Part shown: positions 44,062 to 56,720 of the stretch, piece by piece | How the letters are laid out: each line of letters opens with the position of its first letter | Position numbering within the stretch: the first letter of the stretch is position 1 | NCBI GenBank assembly: GCA_039583875.1 | Contig: CM077149.1 | Location: 18,985,194 to 19,049,193, forward strand | DNA length: 64,000 nucleotides | Direction of reading: 5' to 3' | Origin: Platanthera guangdongensis | Taxonomy: Eukaryota > Streptophyta > Magnoliopsida > Asparagales > Orchidaceae | Translations under genes and position numbers: made by a program | Notes under the pieces: generated by a model | Told to the model about the DNA's origin: nothing | Databases searched by the model: none | What the model saw: only the letters and a program-made list of their open reading frames with translations

Positions 44062-44824
44062 CCCAGACTATACCCATTTTGTGTTTCTTATTGAAATTCT
44101 TTTCCATTGTGAAGAAGGCAATCTTGTTAGGAAACTGATATGTGAAACTTGCTATGAATTAAGTGGAACTTGTTGGATTGTAGACGCCTTTAGAGGGGGA
44201 TGGCTGAATTAAGATTACTTCCTCTCTTCAACATTTTGGTTGTAATGCACATGGGCACCAAAGCTTTCACGCATGGGTGAAACTTGTTCACAACCAAGAG
44301 CAGTCGTGCATGGGGGTAGCCCCATACATAATTGCTAGAAAAGATTTCTTAAAGTTTCACTTCAATAATTCTCCCTGATTCAATTTTTTTTTATCAAAAT
44401 GTTTTGAAAACCGGACCGGACATCGAACCGGTAGAACGAAAGGTTGAAGATTGAACCAGTCCAATCAGTTCAACCGAGATTCGACCGTTACATATATATT
44501 TGATATATGTATATGTATTTGAAATTTATATATAGTATTTTTAATAATATATGTATATATTTGATATTTCGCTTAATATAAACGAGCATCTTCGCACGGG
44601 CTACGCCCGCGCACGATGCTCTCGAGCGGCCTTCAGTCGCATACATGAGATCTTTGCCCGCCTCCGCACAGGCTTTGCTCGTGCTTGATGCTCCGGGCGG
44701 CCTTCAGCCACTTAGAAGAGGGCTTCACCCGCTTCCACGTAATCCACCAGCTCGACGATGCACCCGCCACTCACGGCCCCCCAGAGCGCGTATGTAAAAT
44801 CAAACAAAAACTATAGGGCTCCGG
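44062..44824. other. Relic-rich flank between elements A and B
   Basis: Around 44185-44215 a TTTAGAGGGGGATGG block resembles the G-run end of SIRE-type LTRs and may be an old LTR relic. 44400-44490 has repeated ACCGG/CCGGT and GGTTGAA/TTCAACC blocks as in hAT-like MITEs. 44580-44720 is GC-rich with short inverted repeats (GGGCTACGCCC). No TSDs or coding sequence were found. Confidence 0.35.
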
Positions 44825-45252
44825 TGTAACGCCCTTTATTTTCCGTCAATTATTTTTATTTTCTTGGTGATGTCATAATGACGTAAGGACGTTACATTAA
44901 CATGGAGTTGACGGCGCGCCGCCATTAGTGCGTTTTTGCGTCCGTTAGTTCGAGCCGACCAAATCTTGGAATTCTCATCAAAATTGTAAAATTTCACAAT
45001 ACGAAATTAAATCGATTAATTTTGAATTTGCCCGTCAAGTTTCGTCGCGATTCGAGCATTATTGGAGTCTCGACGAATTTTCGAAGTTTTGTATATTTTT
45101 TGTTCGCCGTAAACTTTAGAAATTAATATCTCGAGAACGGCGCGTCGGATTTTGGTTTTGACTTCGCCGTTGGATTCGTAGCAGCGACTTTTACCTAGGA
45201 TGCGAATTTCATTTGAATCGGTGTCCGCTTAGCCATTCGTAATAATATATTA

Positions 45253-45287
<35 letters not shown>

Positions 45288-47344
45288 ATCATTATTAAAA
45301 AATTTGTCATGAATTTATTAAAAGAATGGAATTTTGTTGAGTTTCTCCCACTTAACCCGACAAATTCCTATTCCTCCCCTTCCCTAGACGAAACCGGCCG
45401 AACTCTCCCTGCATCCGACGAGTTTCCCCTCCCCCTTAATTAAAATCTTAAGTTATAAGATATTATTAATATATATATATAGTTACAGCAGCCCGAGATT
45501 TCCTCCCTGTTTATTCGTCGGAGTTTTTCGGAAACCCTTTGGTTGCCGCAGCCGGAGCTCCAGTGCACGAAATCCTTGCTGGAGCATAGATCCGGAAAGC
45601 TCTCGCCGAGAGCTACACGTGCGCGGTGAGATCTCTCTGATTCGTGGATTTTTTTGGCGCTACAGCTTTTGACTTAACCCTCGTTTTGCTCCGAAAAGTT
45701 TCAGGAATCGAAGACGGGGAGTTCTTGCGGCCGATCCGTGAAGCGGAGCGGGTGAGGGGTCGTTTTCCGGACGTTTAGAGGCAAGTGGTATTTTCTCCCT
45801 TTGCTCCTCTTGTTCAATCCTTTTACTCTCCACTATTTCCTATCTAGAGTTCAAGTACAAACTTTTACCGTGATTTTGAGTATAACATGTTGTCGTCTCG
45901 GAAGAGTCATCGAGCGGAATTTTCCTATTAAATTATCAGGTTTGTCCGTGTTGTTCGTCAGAAGTCGTGTCAAGCGCTACACTTGTCAACTTCGTTGTGC
46001 GACCCTTTGAAATTTTGCCGGATGCGTCAAGATTTTAGTTAGAGTATGTTATTGACCGAATAACCTGGAAGTTATGATGAAACTCTTATAATATTATGAA
46101 TATAGAATTATTTGTTGGGTTGTGCGCGTTGTGGAATTTTTCCCCGACACAGTACCATATTTGTTGGGTTGTGCGCGTTGTGGACCTTTTCCCTGACACA
46201 GTACCATAATTGTTGGGATGTGCGCGTTGTGGACCTTTTCTCCGGCACAGTACCATATTTGTTGGGCGGTGCGCTTTGTGGACCTTTTCCCCGACACAAT
46301 ACCCCTCTTTGTTTGTAGATCATACACCCAGGCTTGCCCGGTGTTTTGATACACTTCTCGAGCTGATCAGTCTCATTTGAATTTGGAAAATGATAAGATT
46401 TAAAGAAAGATAAACATAATCTTATGGCACTTGGTACTATGTTTCTATTCAACGTTTTGTTGTTCAGCTTTTACTGTGTAGCTAGATCTTTTGTTCTGTT
46501 TCTGTTAATTCGTACTGACTTTTGTTGCTAGCTTGTCTGTTAATTCCGGCCTACTTGGAGGTTTATCAGATTTTTTTTACTTCTTTCTGCACCATTTGTA
46601 ACTTGCTTCTAATCTGTTCTTCTTTTGAAGGCCCCAGGTTCAGAGCAGTAACAAGTTTGGCTAGTTGAGTTCGTGGTTTCAGGGCTTACAGGCTAGTTGT
46701 TGTCGCTTGTCTTTCACCTCAGTTTAGAGAGGTAGATGTTTCTTTATTTCAGACTAGACTGTTTTCCTATGGATTCGTGTCAGTTTGTTGACGCCCATAG
46801 TGTTAGTTCTCGTGTTAGACTACTTGCTTGATTCTACTACTGTTACTTACTATTAGTTTTATACTTGCTCTCTGGGAAAGTTTTATGTTAGGATGCATGT
46901 TAGTTATTTTTAACTATAAAAGTTGCATTTTAGCGTAGTTCCATAACATGCTTTTAAATTGACAAACTACTATTTTAAGAGTTACAAATCTGTTTTCTTA
47001 CTTATAATAAATCAAGAAGTCACATCTTCATTGCTTTATATGTTGAGTCTTCATTCTCACTTAGGATATATAACAAATGAATCAAACTTAAAGTTTTTTC
47101 GCTGTGTAAACCTATACTTTCTCACTCATGTACTAGTTGATCAACCAGACCGAGGGACGCAATCAGTAAGCCTAATAATATAACTATGTTTTAAAACATA
47201 ATTCATAAGTCTTTTTATAAAAATAAATGAAGGACAGAGTTGCCTGAATGTATGCAGTTGTCCCATACACGGCGTGACATCACGATTACGTCTTTTCTCT
47301 CACTCTGATAGTATTCTAATACTGAGAAAATGTGGGTTGTCACA
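44825..47344 (+). repeat. Element B 5' LTR
   Basis: 2520 bp. It contains an ATT microsatellite (45244-45290) and a 54-bp minisatellite (46105-46310). Confidence 0.85.
46105..46310. repeat. 54-bp minisatellite in element B LTR (4 units)
   Basis: Units with TTGTTGGGTTGTGCGCGTTG and GACACAGTACCATA repeat about every 53-55 bp. Overlapping minus-strand frames of 86 and 114 codons here are repeat artefacts. Confidence 0.85.
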
Positions 47345-47347
47345 GTT

Positions 47348-47358
47348 GGTATCAGAGG
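47348..47358 (+). promoter_or_regulatory. Primer binding site, element B
   Basis: TGGTATCAGAG three bases after the 5' LTR end, matching initiator Met tRNA. Confidence 0.85.
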
Positions 47359-48060
47359 GTGGTTTTGCAAAAGATTTGGTTGGTTGGGCAGGTGAGTCAA
47401 ACGACCTTTCCTTAAGAAAAACTCTAATCGTGTCATTTCATTGCATACACACACCTAAGTGTCATCAGTATGTCTTGGCGAAAGCATGAACACTACACTT
47501 ATAAGCATAATAAGAAGTATATGATGCATATTATGTAGTATAAGATGCATAATATGTGGGTGTTTATAGATCCTCTTAGGAAGCAACATATGATCGTTAT
47601 GTAATATGTGATGCATAACGATCATCACATGGATGCCCATTAGATTTTATTCTTTTCGTTACATGCAATATTATGTAGTATGAGATGCATAATATTTCAT
47701 GTGTACGCCGCTCATAACATGCACTAAGGCTTTTTTAGAATGCATAGCACTGCATGCATAACATAACATGACATTAGCATACATGCAAAGTTAAGATCTA
47801 CATGATGACACTCATACACACATGATTTAAAATGAAAATTTAAACATTCATGCATTCATATTATAAGCATAAGTGTTAAAGGGATGATGGTTCAACATCA
47901 TCGGTTAAGAGCATAACATCATTTCATGAATTCCCAGAGCATAGTAACAACAAAAGCAAGTATTGACACATCGCTAATCTGATGTGAGTTTGGAAATCTG
48001 AGTTTGCGAGCTGACTTGTCATAATCTAGGAATTGACTATAGGTATGTTTGTCCTGTAGA
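47359..48060 (+). other. Element B leader
   Basis: AT-rich, with repeated ATGCATAATAT/ATATTATGCAT blocks (47515-47700) that can form hairpins. No coding sequence. Confidence 0.4.
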
Positions 48061-49290
48061 GATGCTGCCAAAGCATATTACGATGAGGTCGACTCCCCAG
48101 TTGGAGGGTAAGTCATCAGGTGCGCAGAGAGGTCTGCGGTAGAGTAATGAGGCTCTATCAAGGCAAATGATTGAGAAGTAATCACAAATCCAGGAGCTAT
48201 TGACTGCCATCTCAGAGCAACTGCCTAGAGTGCAGGACCCTGTAGTGGGTAAAGCTGTTCATGTTCCTGCTGCTCCTCGGGTGCCCCCAATATTGCTTCC
48301 ACCAGAGATGAACTTCATTTCGCATTTCCAGCGCTTAGGACCTCCTACCTACGATCGTAGAGTCGACTTCATGGCATTAGACGACTAGATCATCGCTATC
48401 GAGGAAATGTTTTCCTATTCTGGGGTTTCTGCTGGCGAAAGGGTGATGGTTGCCGCATACCAGCTGAAAGGTCTTGAGAAGAGCTGGTGGATAAGGGAGA
48501 AAAAAAACCTTACCGATGGATGTTCATGGGATTCATTCAAGGGAATGCTATTGAAGATGTTTCTGCCTTTGTCGAGCAAGACCGCTTGATGAACAACTTC
48601 CTGCATCTGAAGTAGAGGCAACTCAACTTTAGAGAGTATGAAGTCGAATTTAGTAAGCTGAGCAGGTTTTCTCCAAAATTGGTAGCCTCTGAAGCTGGCA
48701 GAGTAAAACGCTTTCTGGGTGGTCTTAGGATTGACATCCAGCAGTTAGCAAGGACATATAGATCTGAGAATTTTGCTGAAGCGGTTGAAGTTGCCCTGAA
48801 GGTTGAGGCAATTGATAATGCAAGAAATTTGTGCTATACGTGAGGCAATACAAGAGAAAGTAAGATAACAATGGAAGCTCTAGGGCATCTGGCCCTGCTT
48901 CGAAGATATGATGAAAGGAAGTGTGTAGTTTCAGTGGCAAGGCAGGCCATCCTTTCGAAAGATATTTTAAGAGACTGGATTCTTAGAAGTAGTCTCAGGT
49001 GCATGCGATCCAGGATACACTTAAGGGAGATCTTGTATGCACCTACTACCAGAGGAAGGGGCACAATGTGATTCGTTGCTTTAAGAAGGCTGAAGCTTAT
49101 TTCTAGTGCGGTCAGAAAGGGTATAGGAAGGCTGATTGTCCGCAGTCCCAGCCTACGCTGCATGTGGTTCCTTTGCAGACTCTACCACCACCCCCGCAAC
49201 ACGTGGATAAGGGGAAGGGAAAGCTGAATGTGCTGACCAAGGAAGAGGCTCATTTCTCTGCCCAAGTGATTTCAGGTTAGTCTGTCACAA
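48060..49290 (+). pseudogene. Element B gag remnant
   Basis: Pieces of Tekay gag are readable in several frames: PPTYDRRVDFMALDD at about 48345, then AYQLKGLEKSWW at about 48455, and a ruined zinc knuckle (GQKGYRKADCP) near 49110. At least five stops and shifts. Confidence 0.75.
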
Positions 49291-49369
49291 TTAGCAATCT
49301 TTTATAGTGAATTTCAGAATTTTGTTTTTCAGCAGCGTGTGTAATGTTTTTAGGCGAGTTTAAGGTAAA

Positions 49370-52300
49370 GAATAAGTGTGCACGTGTTCTTTTCGATTCG
49401 GGTGCTACTCACTCCTTCGTGGCTAGGAGTTTTGTGAACCGACATCGTTGGGCCGTTGATCAGTTAGATGATGCTCTGAACGTCAAGTTTCTCTCAAGAG
49501 ATCTGGTGATGTCAAGTTAGGGTATTCAACAGTGCCCTATTTCTCTAGGTGGTTTCCTAGCTTTCGCAGATCTGAAGGTGTTAGATTTGGTGGATTTCGA
49601 CGTGATTCTTAGGCAAGGATTGGCTGTCTCAATATGATGCTGTTATCCAGTACAAGGTTAAGCATTTGGATTTCAAGGGGGCAATGGACAACCCTTGAGC
49701 GTGTATGGCTTGCCGCGTCAGGACTCCCCAATCATTTCTATAGTTCGTGCTCTTCAATTCTTAGAGTCTGGCTATGAATCTTTTCTTGTTTATGTTTCTG
49801 TTCTAGGAAACTGCACTTGATGTGCCTCGTATTGAGGATATTTTCGTGGTGTGAGAGTTTCCAGATGTTTTTCCTGCTAGTTTTCCCGGACTTCCTCCTA
49901 AGAGAGAGGTGGAGTTCGTTATAGATTCTTGAGCCAGGTACTCGTCCTATTGCAAAAGCACCTTACGACATAACGCCGCGTGAGTTAGAGGAGTTACATA
50001 CCCAGTTGGATAAGATATTGCAGTGTGATTTTATTAGGCAAAGTTCTTCTCCCTAGTGCGCTCCAGTCCTTTTCGTGAAGAAAAAGGATGGATCGATGAG
50101 GCTGCGTATAGATTATCGAGATCTGAACAAGGTAACTATCAAGAATAGGTATCCTCTACCTCAAATAAATGATGTGTTTGACCAATTACGAGGCAGTTCG
50201 GTATTCTCAAAGATTGACCTTTGTTCAGGTTACCATCAGTTGAGAATCCATGAGTCAGATGTTCCGTGGACTGCTTTTCGCTCTCGATACGGACATTTTG
50301 AGTTTCTGGTAATATCGTTCGGGTTAACGAATGCACCTTCTACCTTCATGGACATGATGAATAGAGTGTTCAAGGACTTTCTGGATCAGTTTGTGGTTGT
50401 ATTCATCAACGATGTTCTGGTGTATTCCAGAAATGCTGAAGAACATGCCTTGCACTTGCGCTTGGTTCTAGCTACTCTAAGGGAGCACAAGCAATATGCG
50501 AAGCTAAGAAAGTGTGAGTTTTGGCTGTCTCAGGTGTCTTTCTTAGGTCATGTTGAGAGCAAAGGTGGTATCTCTGTCGACCCAGCAAAGATAACCGTAG
50601 TGTTGGATTATAAGAGGCCTTCAACGCCTAAGGAGATAAGGAGCTTCTTAGGGTTGGCGGGATACTATAGGAGATTCGTGAAAGGATTTTCATCGCTGTC
50701 TGCGTCCGTTGACAAAGCATACTCAGAAGAGCGCAACTTTCATTTGGAGTGATGCCTATGAGGAAGCCTTTCAGGAGCTTAAGAAGAGATTATATTCCGC
50801 TCTAGTTTTGTTGTTGCCTACTGAAGGAGTAGAATATGCTATTTTTGTGGATGCTTCATGAGTTGGACTCGGTTGCGTATTAATGCAGAACACAACGTGA
50901 TTGCATATGAATCGAAATAATTGAAGATCCATAAAAAGAACTACCCTACATGACTTGAAGTTTGCTACTGTCATTTATGCTTTGAAGCTGTGGAGACATC
51001 TTCTGTATGGAGTGTCGTGCAAGATCTATACAGATCACAAGAGTCTAAAGTATGTCTTCACTCAAGAGGAGTTGAATCTGTGCCAGCGTAGATGGTTAGA
51101 GTATGTTGCAGACTATGAAGTTGACATCCTTTATCATCCCGGCAAGGCTAATATGGTGGCGGATGGCTTGAGCCAAAAACCCGCGCATGTCTTTAACTTC
51201 TCTTTGTAATCCTTAATAGAGGAGTTCTTGTTGACGGACATAATTGTTGGGAGTAGCGCTTCGCCAAGTAGCCTGGAAGTAGTAGAGACTTTATGGATTA
51301 CGCTTACCAGGCTACATCAGAAGGACGATCCCGATCTGCAACATATCAGAAGCGGAACTGAAAAATGGTAATTACCAGACTTTTCGATCGATGATGTGGG
51401 TACCTTGAAGTACCACGACAGATATTGTATTTCCGATGTTGAGGACATTCATGCAAAGATATGTAGTGAGGCGTATGGTTCTAGTGTTGCCTACTATCCT
51501 GGTTCCACAAAGATGTATCGAGATCTGAAGCAAATTGTTTGGTGGTCAGGTATGGAGAATGATATTGCAAGGTTTGTATCTGAGTGCTATACCTGCCAAC
51601 ATGTTAAAGCTGATTATAGAAGACCTGGTGGTAAGTTAACGCCGTTGGATACTCCGAGTTGGAAGTGAGAGAGCATTTTCATGGATTTCATTACCGGTTT
51701 GTCGAGATCTCCCTGAGGGCATGATGCGGTGTGTGTTATTATCGATAGATTGACAAAGTGTGCTCACTTTGTGCCTTTCAAAATTGACTATTCTATGGAA
51801 AAGATAGCTGAGCTTTATCTGGACGAAGTCATCAGGTTGCATGGTGAACCTACGAGTATTGTGTTAGACCGAGACTCCGGGTTCATGTCTCATTTATGGC
51901 AAAGCTTGCAACGAGCTTTAGGCACTGATCTTAGATATTCTACAGCTTACCATCCTCAGATTAATGGTCAGATGAAAGAGTGAATCAGATTTTGGGGAAC
52001 ATGATTAGATGTTATATTCTGGACCATGGTGGAGTTTGGGATAAACACCTCAGACTGATGGAGTTTGCGTACAATAACAACAATCAAGAGAGTTTGTAGA
52101 TGACCCCCTTTGAAGCCTTATATGGGAGGCATTGCCGGACTCCCCTATTTTGAGCTGAAGTTGGTGAGAAGCCTTTGCTCGGTCCAGAAGCTTTAGAAAA
52201 TATGAGCATTTCAGTGATGCATATTCATGAAAAGTTACGGGTGGCTCAAGAGAGATACAAAAAGTGTGCAAATCAACGCAGGGTTGATCTGGAGTTCGCG

Positions 52301-52716
52301 GTTGGGGACATGGTTTTTCTGAAGGTCTCTCTGATGCCAAGTGTTAAGAGATTTGCAAAGAACCACAAGTTGGATCTCAGGTATGTGGGACCTTTCAAGA
52401 TTGTGGAGCGCATCAGAGTGTCAGCTTAAAGGCTCGATTTGCCTGCTTCTTTCCCTGGTGTTCACGACGTGTTTCACGTGAGCCAGTTGCGAAAGTGTGT
52501 TCGTAGTGATCGGCATGTCCTTGACTCAGTGCCCCAGTTGCAGCACAATCTCTCGTATGTCGAAGAGTCTGTCCGTATTCTGGAGACCCAAGATCGAATG
52601 CTGAGAAAGAAGACAATTCCTATGGTTAAAGTTCTCTGGCAAAATCAAGACGTCAGGAGTGCGACTTGGGAGTTGGAATCTGCGATGAGAGAATCCCATC
52701 CCCAGCTATTCTCCTA
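49370..52716 (+). pseudogene. Element B pol remnant (protease to chromodomain)
   Basis: Protease: LFDSGATHSFV at about 49390. RT: 50075-50752 ([20 protein letters not shown]), where the catalytic motif reads FINDVLVYS, with Asn (50408) in place of the first Asp. RNase H: 50955-51209. Integrase: zinc finger CYTCQHVKADYRRPGG near 51590, core 51729-51983 with VLDRDSGFMS and YHPQINGQ, further pieces to 52430. Chromodomain: 52560-52716 (RMLRKKTIPMVKVLW). Frames are interrupted throughout. The order and motifs are of the Tekay lineage. Confidence 0.88.
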
Positions 52717-52831
52717 GTCTTCTCTGGTCAGTATTTGTATCGAGTGAGTTTTTATGTATTTCTCTCTTTGCTCTCTTGTTTTGATGTGTGACCTAAGTTT
52801 CAGGGTGAAACTTCCTTTTTGGAGAGGTGTC

Positions 52832-53474
52832 TGTAACGCTCCGGATTTTTTGTCATTTATTTTTATTCTCTTGGTGACATCATAATGACGTAACGACGTT
52901 ACATTAACGTGGAGTTGACGGCGCGTCTCCATGAGTGCGTTTTTGCGTCCGTTAGGTTGAGCTGACCAAATCTTGGAATTCTCATCAAAATTGTAAAATT
53001 TTGCGATACGAATTAAATCGATTAATTTTGAATTTGCTAGTCAAGTTTCGTCGCGATCTGAACATTATTGGAGCCTCCGCGAATTTTCAAAGTTTTGTAT
53101 ATTTTATGTTCCCCGTAAACTTTAGAAATTAATATCTCGAGAACGGCTCGTCAGATTTTGATTTTGACTTCACCGTTGGATTCGTAGCACCGACTTTTAC
53201 CTAGGATGCGAATTTCGTTTGAATTGGTGTCTGTTTAACCATTCGTAATAATATATTATTGTTACTATTATTATTATTAATATTAATTTCATTATTATAA
53301 AAATTTATCATGAATTTATTAAAAGATGGACTTTCGTTGAGTTTCTCCCACTCAACCCGGCGAATTCCTATTCCTCCCCTTCACTCGACGAAACCGGCCG
53401 AACTCTCCCTGCATCCGACGAGTTTCCCCTCACCCTTAATTAAAATCCTATGTTATAAGATATTATTAATATAT
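52832..53474 (+). repeat. Element B 3' LTR, truncated
   Basis: Aligned with 44825-45470. Homology stops in an AT run. The missing 1.9 kb may be deleted or displaced beyond the window by the insertion that follows. Confidence 0.8.
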
Positions 53475-53495
53475 TATGCTTCTTATTATATCTTT

Positions 53496-54440
53496 ATCTT
53501 TATATCTTATAAAGAAATAGTTTTGAAATTTTGAAAATAAGACAAGCAATCTAAATCGTTGAATAGAGCCCAACATTTTAATCTCTACCATCCATACTAC
53601 TTTAATTTGAATCCTAATTTCTATTTTTTTCTTTTGGTCAGGTCTACCTCCAGGGGTTTAACCCACAACCCCCAGGCCTCTTCCGGCCGAAAGCTGCAGC
53701 TATCTCCTCCCACAGTACACTTTATTTTGAATCCAAATAGCCCATGCTCCTCCGCGCATGCTCTCATCATCCACATCTTCGCCATGTCTACTCCGCTCGC
53801 TGCTCCCCTCCTCAACCTAATCAAAATCCTGCATTTCATTTCATTCCAGCGCCTACCCGAAGACAACTCTCCCGACTCCACAACACAAATTCCCGCTCAC
53901 CCCCTTCACTGTGCCATCGCCGCTCGCCCCCTTCACTGCGCCATCGTCGATTAAAAAAAAGGTTATCTCCTTCCTTCCCTCTCCTCTCTCTAGCTCTCAC
54001 TTCGTTGGCCAACATTTCTTCAGTTTCCCTCTGCAGGATCAAACTGTATATACCATTTTTAGCTTACTTCCTTTTCTCTTTACAGGATCTAGAAATGGAG
54101 CAACGTTTAGCTGGTCTTCAGCAATGAAATCAAGTGATACTCATTAAGCAACGAATTCATGTGTTTACAAGAAGGTTGGATGACCAAGATCGGATATAGT
54201 GAGCTTTGCCATTTTTTTCTTTCAAATTCATCTATCGAAGATACAGTGAGCATTGCCCAAGGTTGTCAGGTTCGCGATCCAGATCATAGGATCTTACGAT
54301 CCTACGATCCAGATTTTGTAAATCGATCCTGATTTTATAAAGCGATCTTCGATCCAACCCTACTATCAAATCCGATCCTACATCGAAACAATCTCATCTA
54401 AAATCGCGATCCTGACAACCTGCCTTTGCCCCCATTTTCT
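53496..54440 (+). repeat. Left copy of a ≥940-bp direct repeat
   Basis: Aligns with 63061-64000 (offset 9565) with few differences. It contains a C/T-rich gene-like leader (53640-54090), a pyrimidine-rich stretch ending TTTACAG (about 54086) that resembles a 3' splice site, and a short frame MEQRLAGLQQ (54095). A MITE-like inverted repeat is at its end. The right copy is cut by the window edge, so its true length is unknown. Confidence 0.85.
54259..54422. mobile_element. MITE-like inverted-repeat element (~160 bp)
   Basis: Starts AGGTTGTCAGGTTCGCGATC and ends with its inverse, ATCGCGATCCTGACAACC. The inside is rich in CGATCC/GGATCG. No clear TSD. The second copy is at about 63824-63987. Confidence 0.65.
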
Positions 54441-55460
54441 TTCTTAAGTAGCTGATACAATTTTCATGCCCTCAAGCTATTTGGTGAAATGCATGCAACA
54501 ATTTTCATGCCTTAAGGTATTTGATGAAATGCATGTAAGTTACATACAGTGCCAGCTACTACTAAACTGGACGTTCTGACCCCTCCTACCAATTCTCCCG
54601 AAAAGGGAAACTTAGGTTGGTGATTAATTTAACATTAAATATATTCGAGCCTAGAAGAGATCAAATTTCTTTTTTTGTATGTCATGCTTTCTTTGGCCTT
54701 CAATAAAATGCTTCTTTTGTCATTCAAACATTATTCTGAAACTCCTACTTCAACTTGATGTTGTCATTTAACCTAGCTGCATTGTGCTTCTTCACAACAT
54801 TGGACATAACTCATTTATATTGATGCGTACACGCATATATTCAATTTATATAAAACACTTATAAAAAATTTGAAGTCATTGCTGGAATAACTCACGAGTT
54901 GGCACTTATAAAAAATTTGAAGTCATTGACAGGACAACTGCACGGGTTGGCACTTATAAAAAATTTGATGCAATAACTCCTCATTTGTATTGTGCTGCTT
55001 TAACTTCAGGTGACAACATTGGATATAATATGAGAGCAGGTAAATAAAGTATTCAACTGTACATAACATTTGCATTTTATTTATATTTTTTGGATCAATT
55101 CTTTGTTGTAGGATTTGTAGTCCTGCTATAGTCAGACTCAAATAATGTGTCCTCCATGAGAGCATGTAAACTATTATATTTCAATGTTATTTTAGCTTTT
55201 GTCTTCCACTAAATGCGACCTTCAATGTTATTTCAATGTTATTTCAATGTTACGATTTCCAGCATGCTCTGAAATCCATCGCACCTCCCATCCCACCCGT
55301 GCTTGCTTGGCTCCATTCCGACGTTGATTGCTGGTAAGCTTTTTGTTTTCGTTTTTGCCCAGGGGTTGTCGTCGTGCTCTGAAATCCATCGCTCCTCCCT
55401 TCCAACCCGTGTTTTCTCAGCTAAATTCCATCATCGGATCACCGGTAATGCTAGCCGGGT
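54441..55460. other. Unassigned AT-rich stretch with short tandem repeats
   Basis: CACTTATAAAAAATTTGA recurs three times (about 54855-54970). GCTCTGAAATCCATCG occurs twice (55265 and 55377), pointing to a small local duplication. No coding sequence was recognised. Confidence 0.3.
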
Positions 55461-55469
55461 ACTAACGCG

Positions 55470-55786
55470 CTTGGCCGTAGGGGCGGAGCCCCGTGTCGGG
55501 CTGCATTCGGGTGGAGCCCCGTGTCGGGGTGCCTGTGCGGAAGCGGGAGAAGCCCGCCTGGCTGCGGACAAATGTGGGCGCAGCTCGCTCGAAAGGGAGC
55601 GCAGCCGACGCGAATGCGGGGATAGCTCGCCATCGCTGGCGGGGTATTGTCGCGCATTGATTCGGATACAACCCGTACTGATGCGGGAGTAGCCCGCAGC
55701 GACCTGTCATGGGCGGGCGAAGCCCGGCATCGCCAGACAGATACTGTGGCGCGTAGCCATAGGGGCGGAGCCCCGTGTCGGGCACT

Positions 55787-55868
<82 letters not shown>
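55470..55868. repeat. GC-rich hairpin repeat joined to (TA)n, copy 1
   Basis: GGGGCGGAGCCCCGTGTCGGGC occurs at 55480-55500 and again at 55762-55783. Between them lie GGGCGAAGCCCG-type hairpins. A pure TA run follows directly (55789-55868). Related copies are at 56460-56720 and, inverted, at 62416-62520. Confidence 0.65.
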
Positions 55869-55869
<1 letters not shown>

Positions 55870-56076
55870 TATCTTAAAAAGATATATGCTGACCTGCCAA
55901 TAGTGTGAGTTCGAAAATAGGTGGCCGTCGGATTTGACTGTTTTAATCCTCAATCGTTGGATCTTGGGCTGTAAATATCGGATTTGGTTTGCATATAAAA
56001 AAAAACACCCAAAAAATCCCAACATTTTCTCTCCGAAAACCCGCACAACAAAAACGTTCCCCCCCAAATTTCGACC

Positions 56077-56292
56077 TCCCCCACCGCCGGCGGCCTGACC
56101 GGCGACCCCCAGTAGGTTCGCCGGGAGCTGGCAAACCTGCCGACGGTGATCCGGCGGGGCCACCGCCGGCGGTGGCCCCGGCGGAGCTCCCCCGGGTCAC
56201 CGCCGACAGGTTCGCCTGCTCCCGGTGAACCTGCTGGGGTCGCCGGTCAGGCCGCCGGCGGCTCTGCCGCCGGCAGTGGGGGAGGCTGACAT
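56077..56292. repeat. ~210-bp GC-rich near-perfect palindrome (hairpin)
   Basis: The centre is a perfect 24-bp dyad (56156-56179). Arms of about 90 and 120 bp extend outwards with few mismatches: CCTGACCGGCGACCCC on the left pairs with GGGGTCGCCGGTCAGG on the right, and both outer ends are CCTCCCCCA/TGGGGGAGG. Two small insertions (about 9 and 18 bp) are in the right arm. Confidence 0.85.
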
Positions 56293-56459
56293 TTCGCAGG
56301 GGGGGGAGCGGTTTTTTTTATATAAAAATTAAAATATTAATATATAAAATATTTTAAAAATGTAAATTAAAATTAATATAAAAATATATAAAATAGATAA
56401 ATTAAAAATATTAAAAATAATTAAAAAAGAAAAATTTAAATTATAAAAAATGTGCCACG

Positions 56460-56720
56460 TCGTCCCTTGGGGCGGACGGAGCCTCCTGGGAGGGGGTGCG
56501 AGCGGAGCCTGCCAGGGGGTGGTGGGGCGGGTGGAGCCCGCTGTCGCTGGCCAGGTACTGTGGCGTGTGGCCATCGGGCCGGAGGCCCGCGCCTGTTACG
56601 GCAGGTGGTGGTGGGGCGGGCGGAGCCCGCTGTCGTCGGCCAGGTAATGTGGCGGGTGGCCATCGGGCCGGAGGCCCGTGCCTGTCACTCGTGTGTGTAT
56701 ATATATATATATCTTTATTA
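56460..56720. repeat. GC-rich hairpin repeat joined to (TA)n, copy 2
   Basis: Two internal subunits each have GGCGGAGCCCGCTGTCG and CATCGGGCCGGAGGCCCG (about 56520-56610 and 56610-56690). They end GTGCCTGTCACTCGTGTGTG followed by TATATA. Confidence 0.65.

Larger units (their letters stand above)
44825..53474 (+). mobile_element. Element B: old, decayed Tekay-like chromovirus, 3' LTR truncated
   Basis: The 5' LTR is 44825-47344 (TGTAACGCCC...TGTCACA). The PBS follows. The 3' LTR starts at 52832 (TGTAACGCTCC) and stays homologous to the 5' copy for about 640 bp, to 53474, where it is replaced by the repeat starting near 53496. Aligned LTR parts differ at roughly one base in ten, so it is the oldest element here. 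Internal gag and pol are fragmented by many stops and shifts. Left flank TCCGG; no right flank survives. Confidence 0.88.

Noticed and set aside
53559..54127. Host gene 5' end with splice site
   Set aside because: The block is duplicated 9.5 kb away, has only a ten-codon start frame and no downstream exons. More likely a captured fragment in a repeat.
55470..55868. Helitron 3' end (GC hairpin before a terminus)
   Set aside because: No CTRR terminus, no TC start and no A/T insertion site could be found. The (TA)n link fits better with a microsatellite-associated family.
55462..56163. 233-codon minus frame with Ile/Tyr run
   Set aside because: It runs through a pure (TA)n microsatellite and GC-rich repeats. 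No domain.
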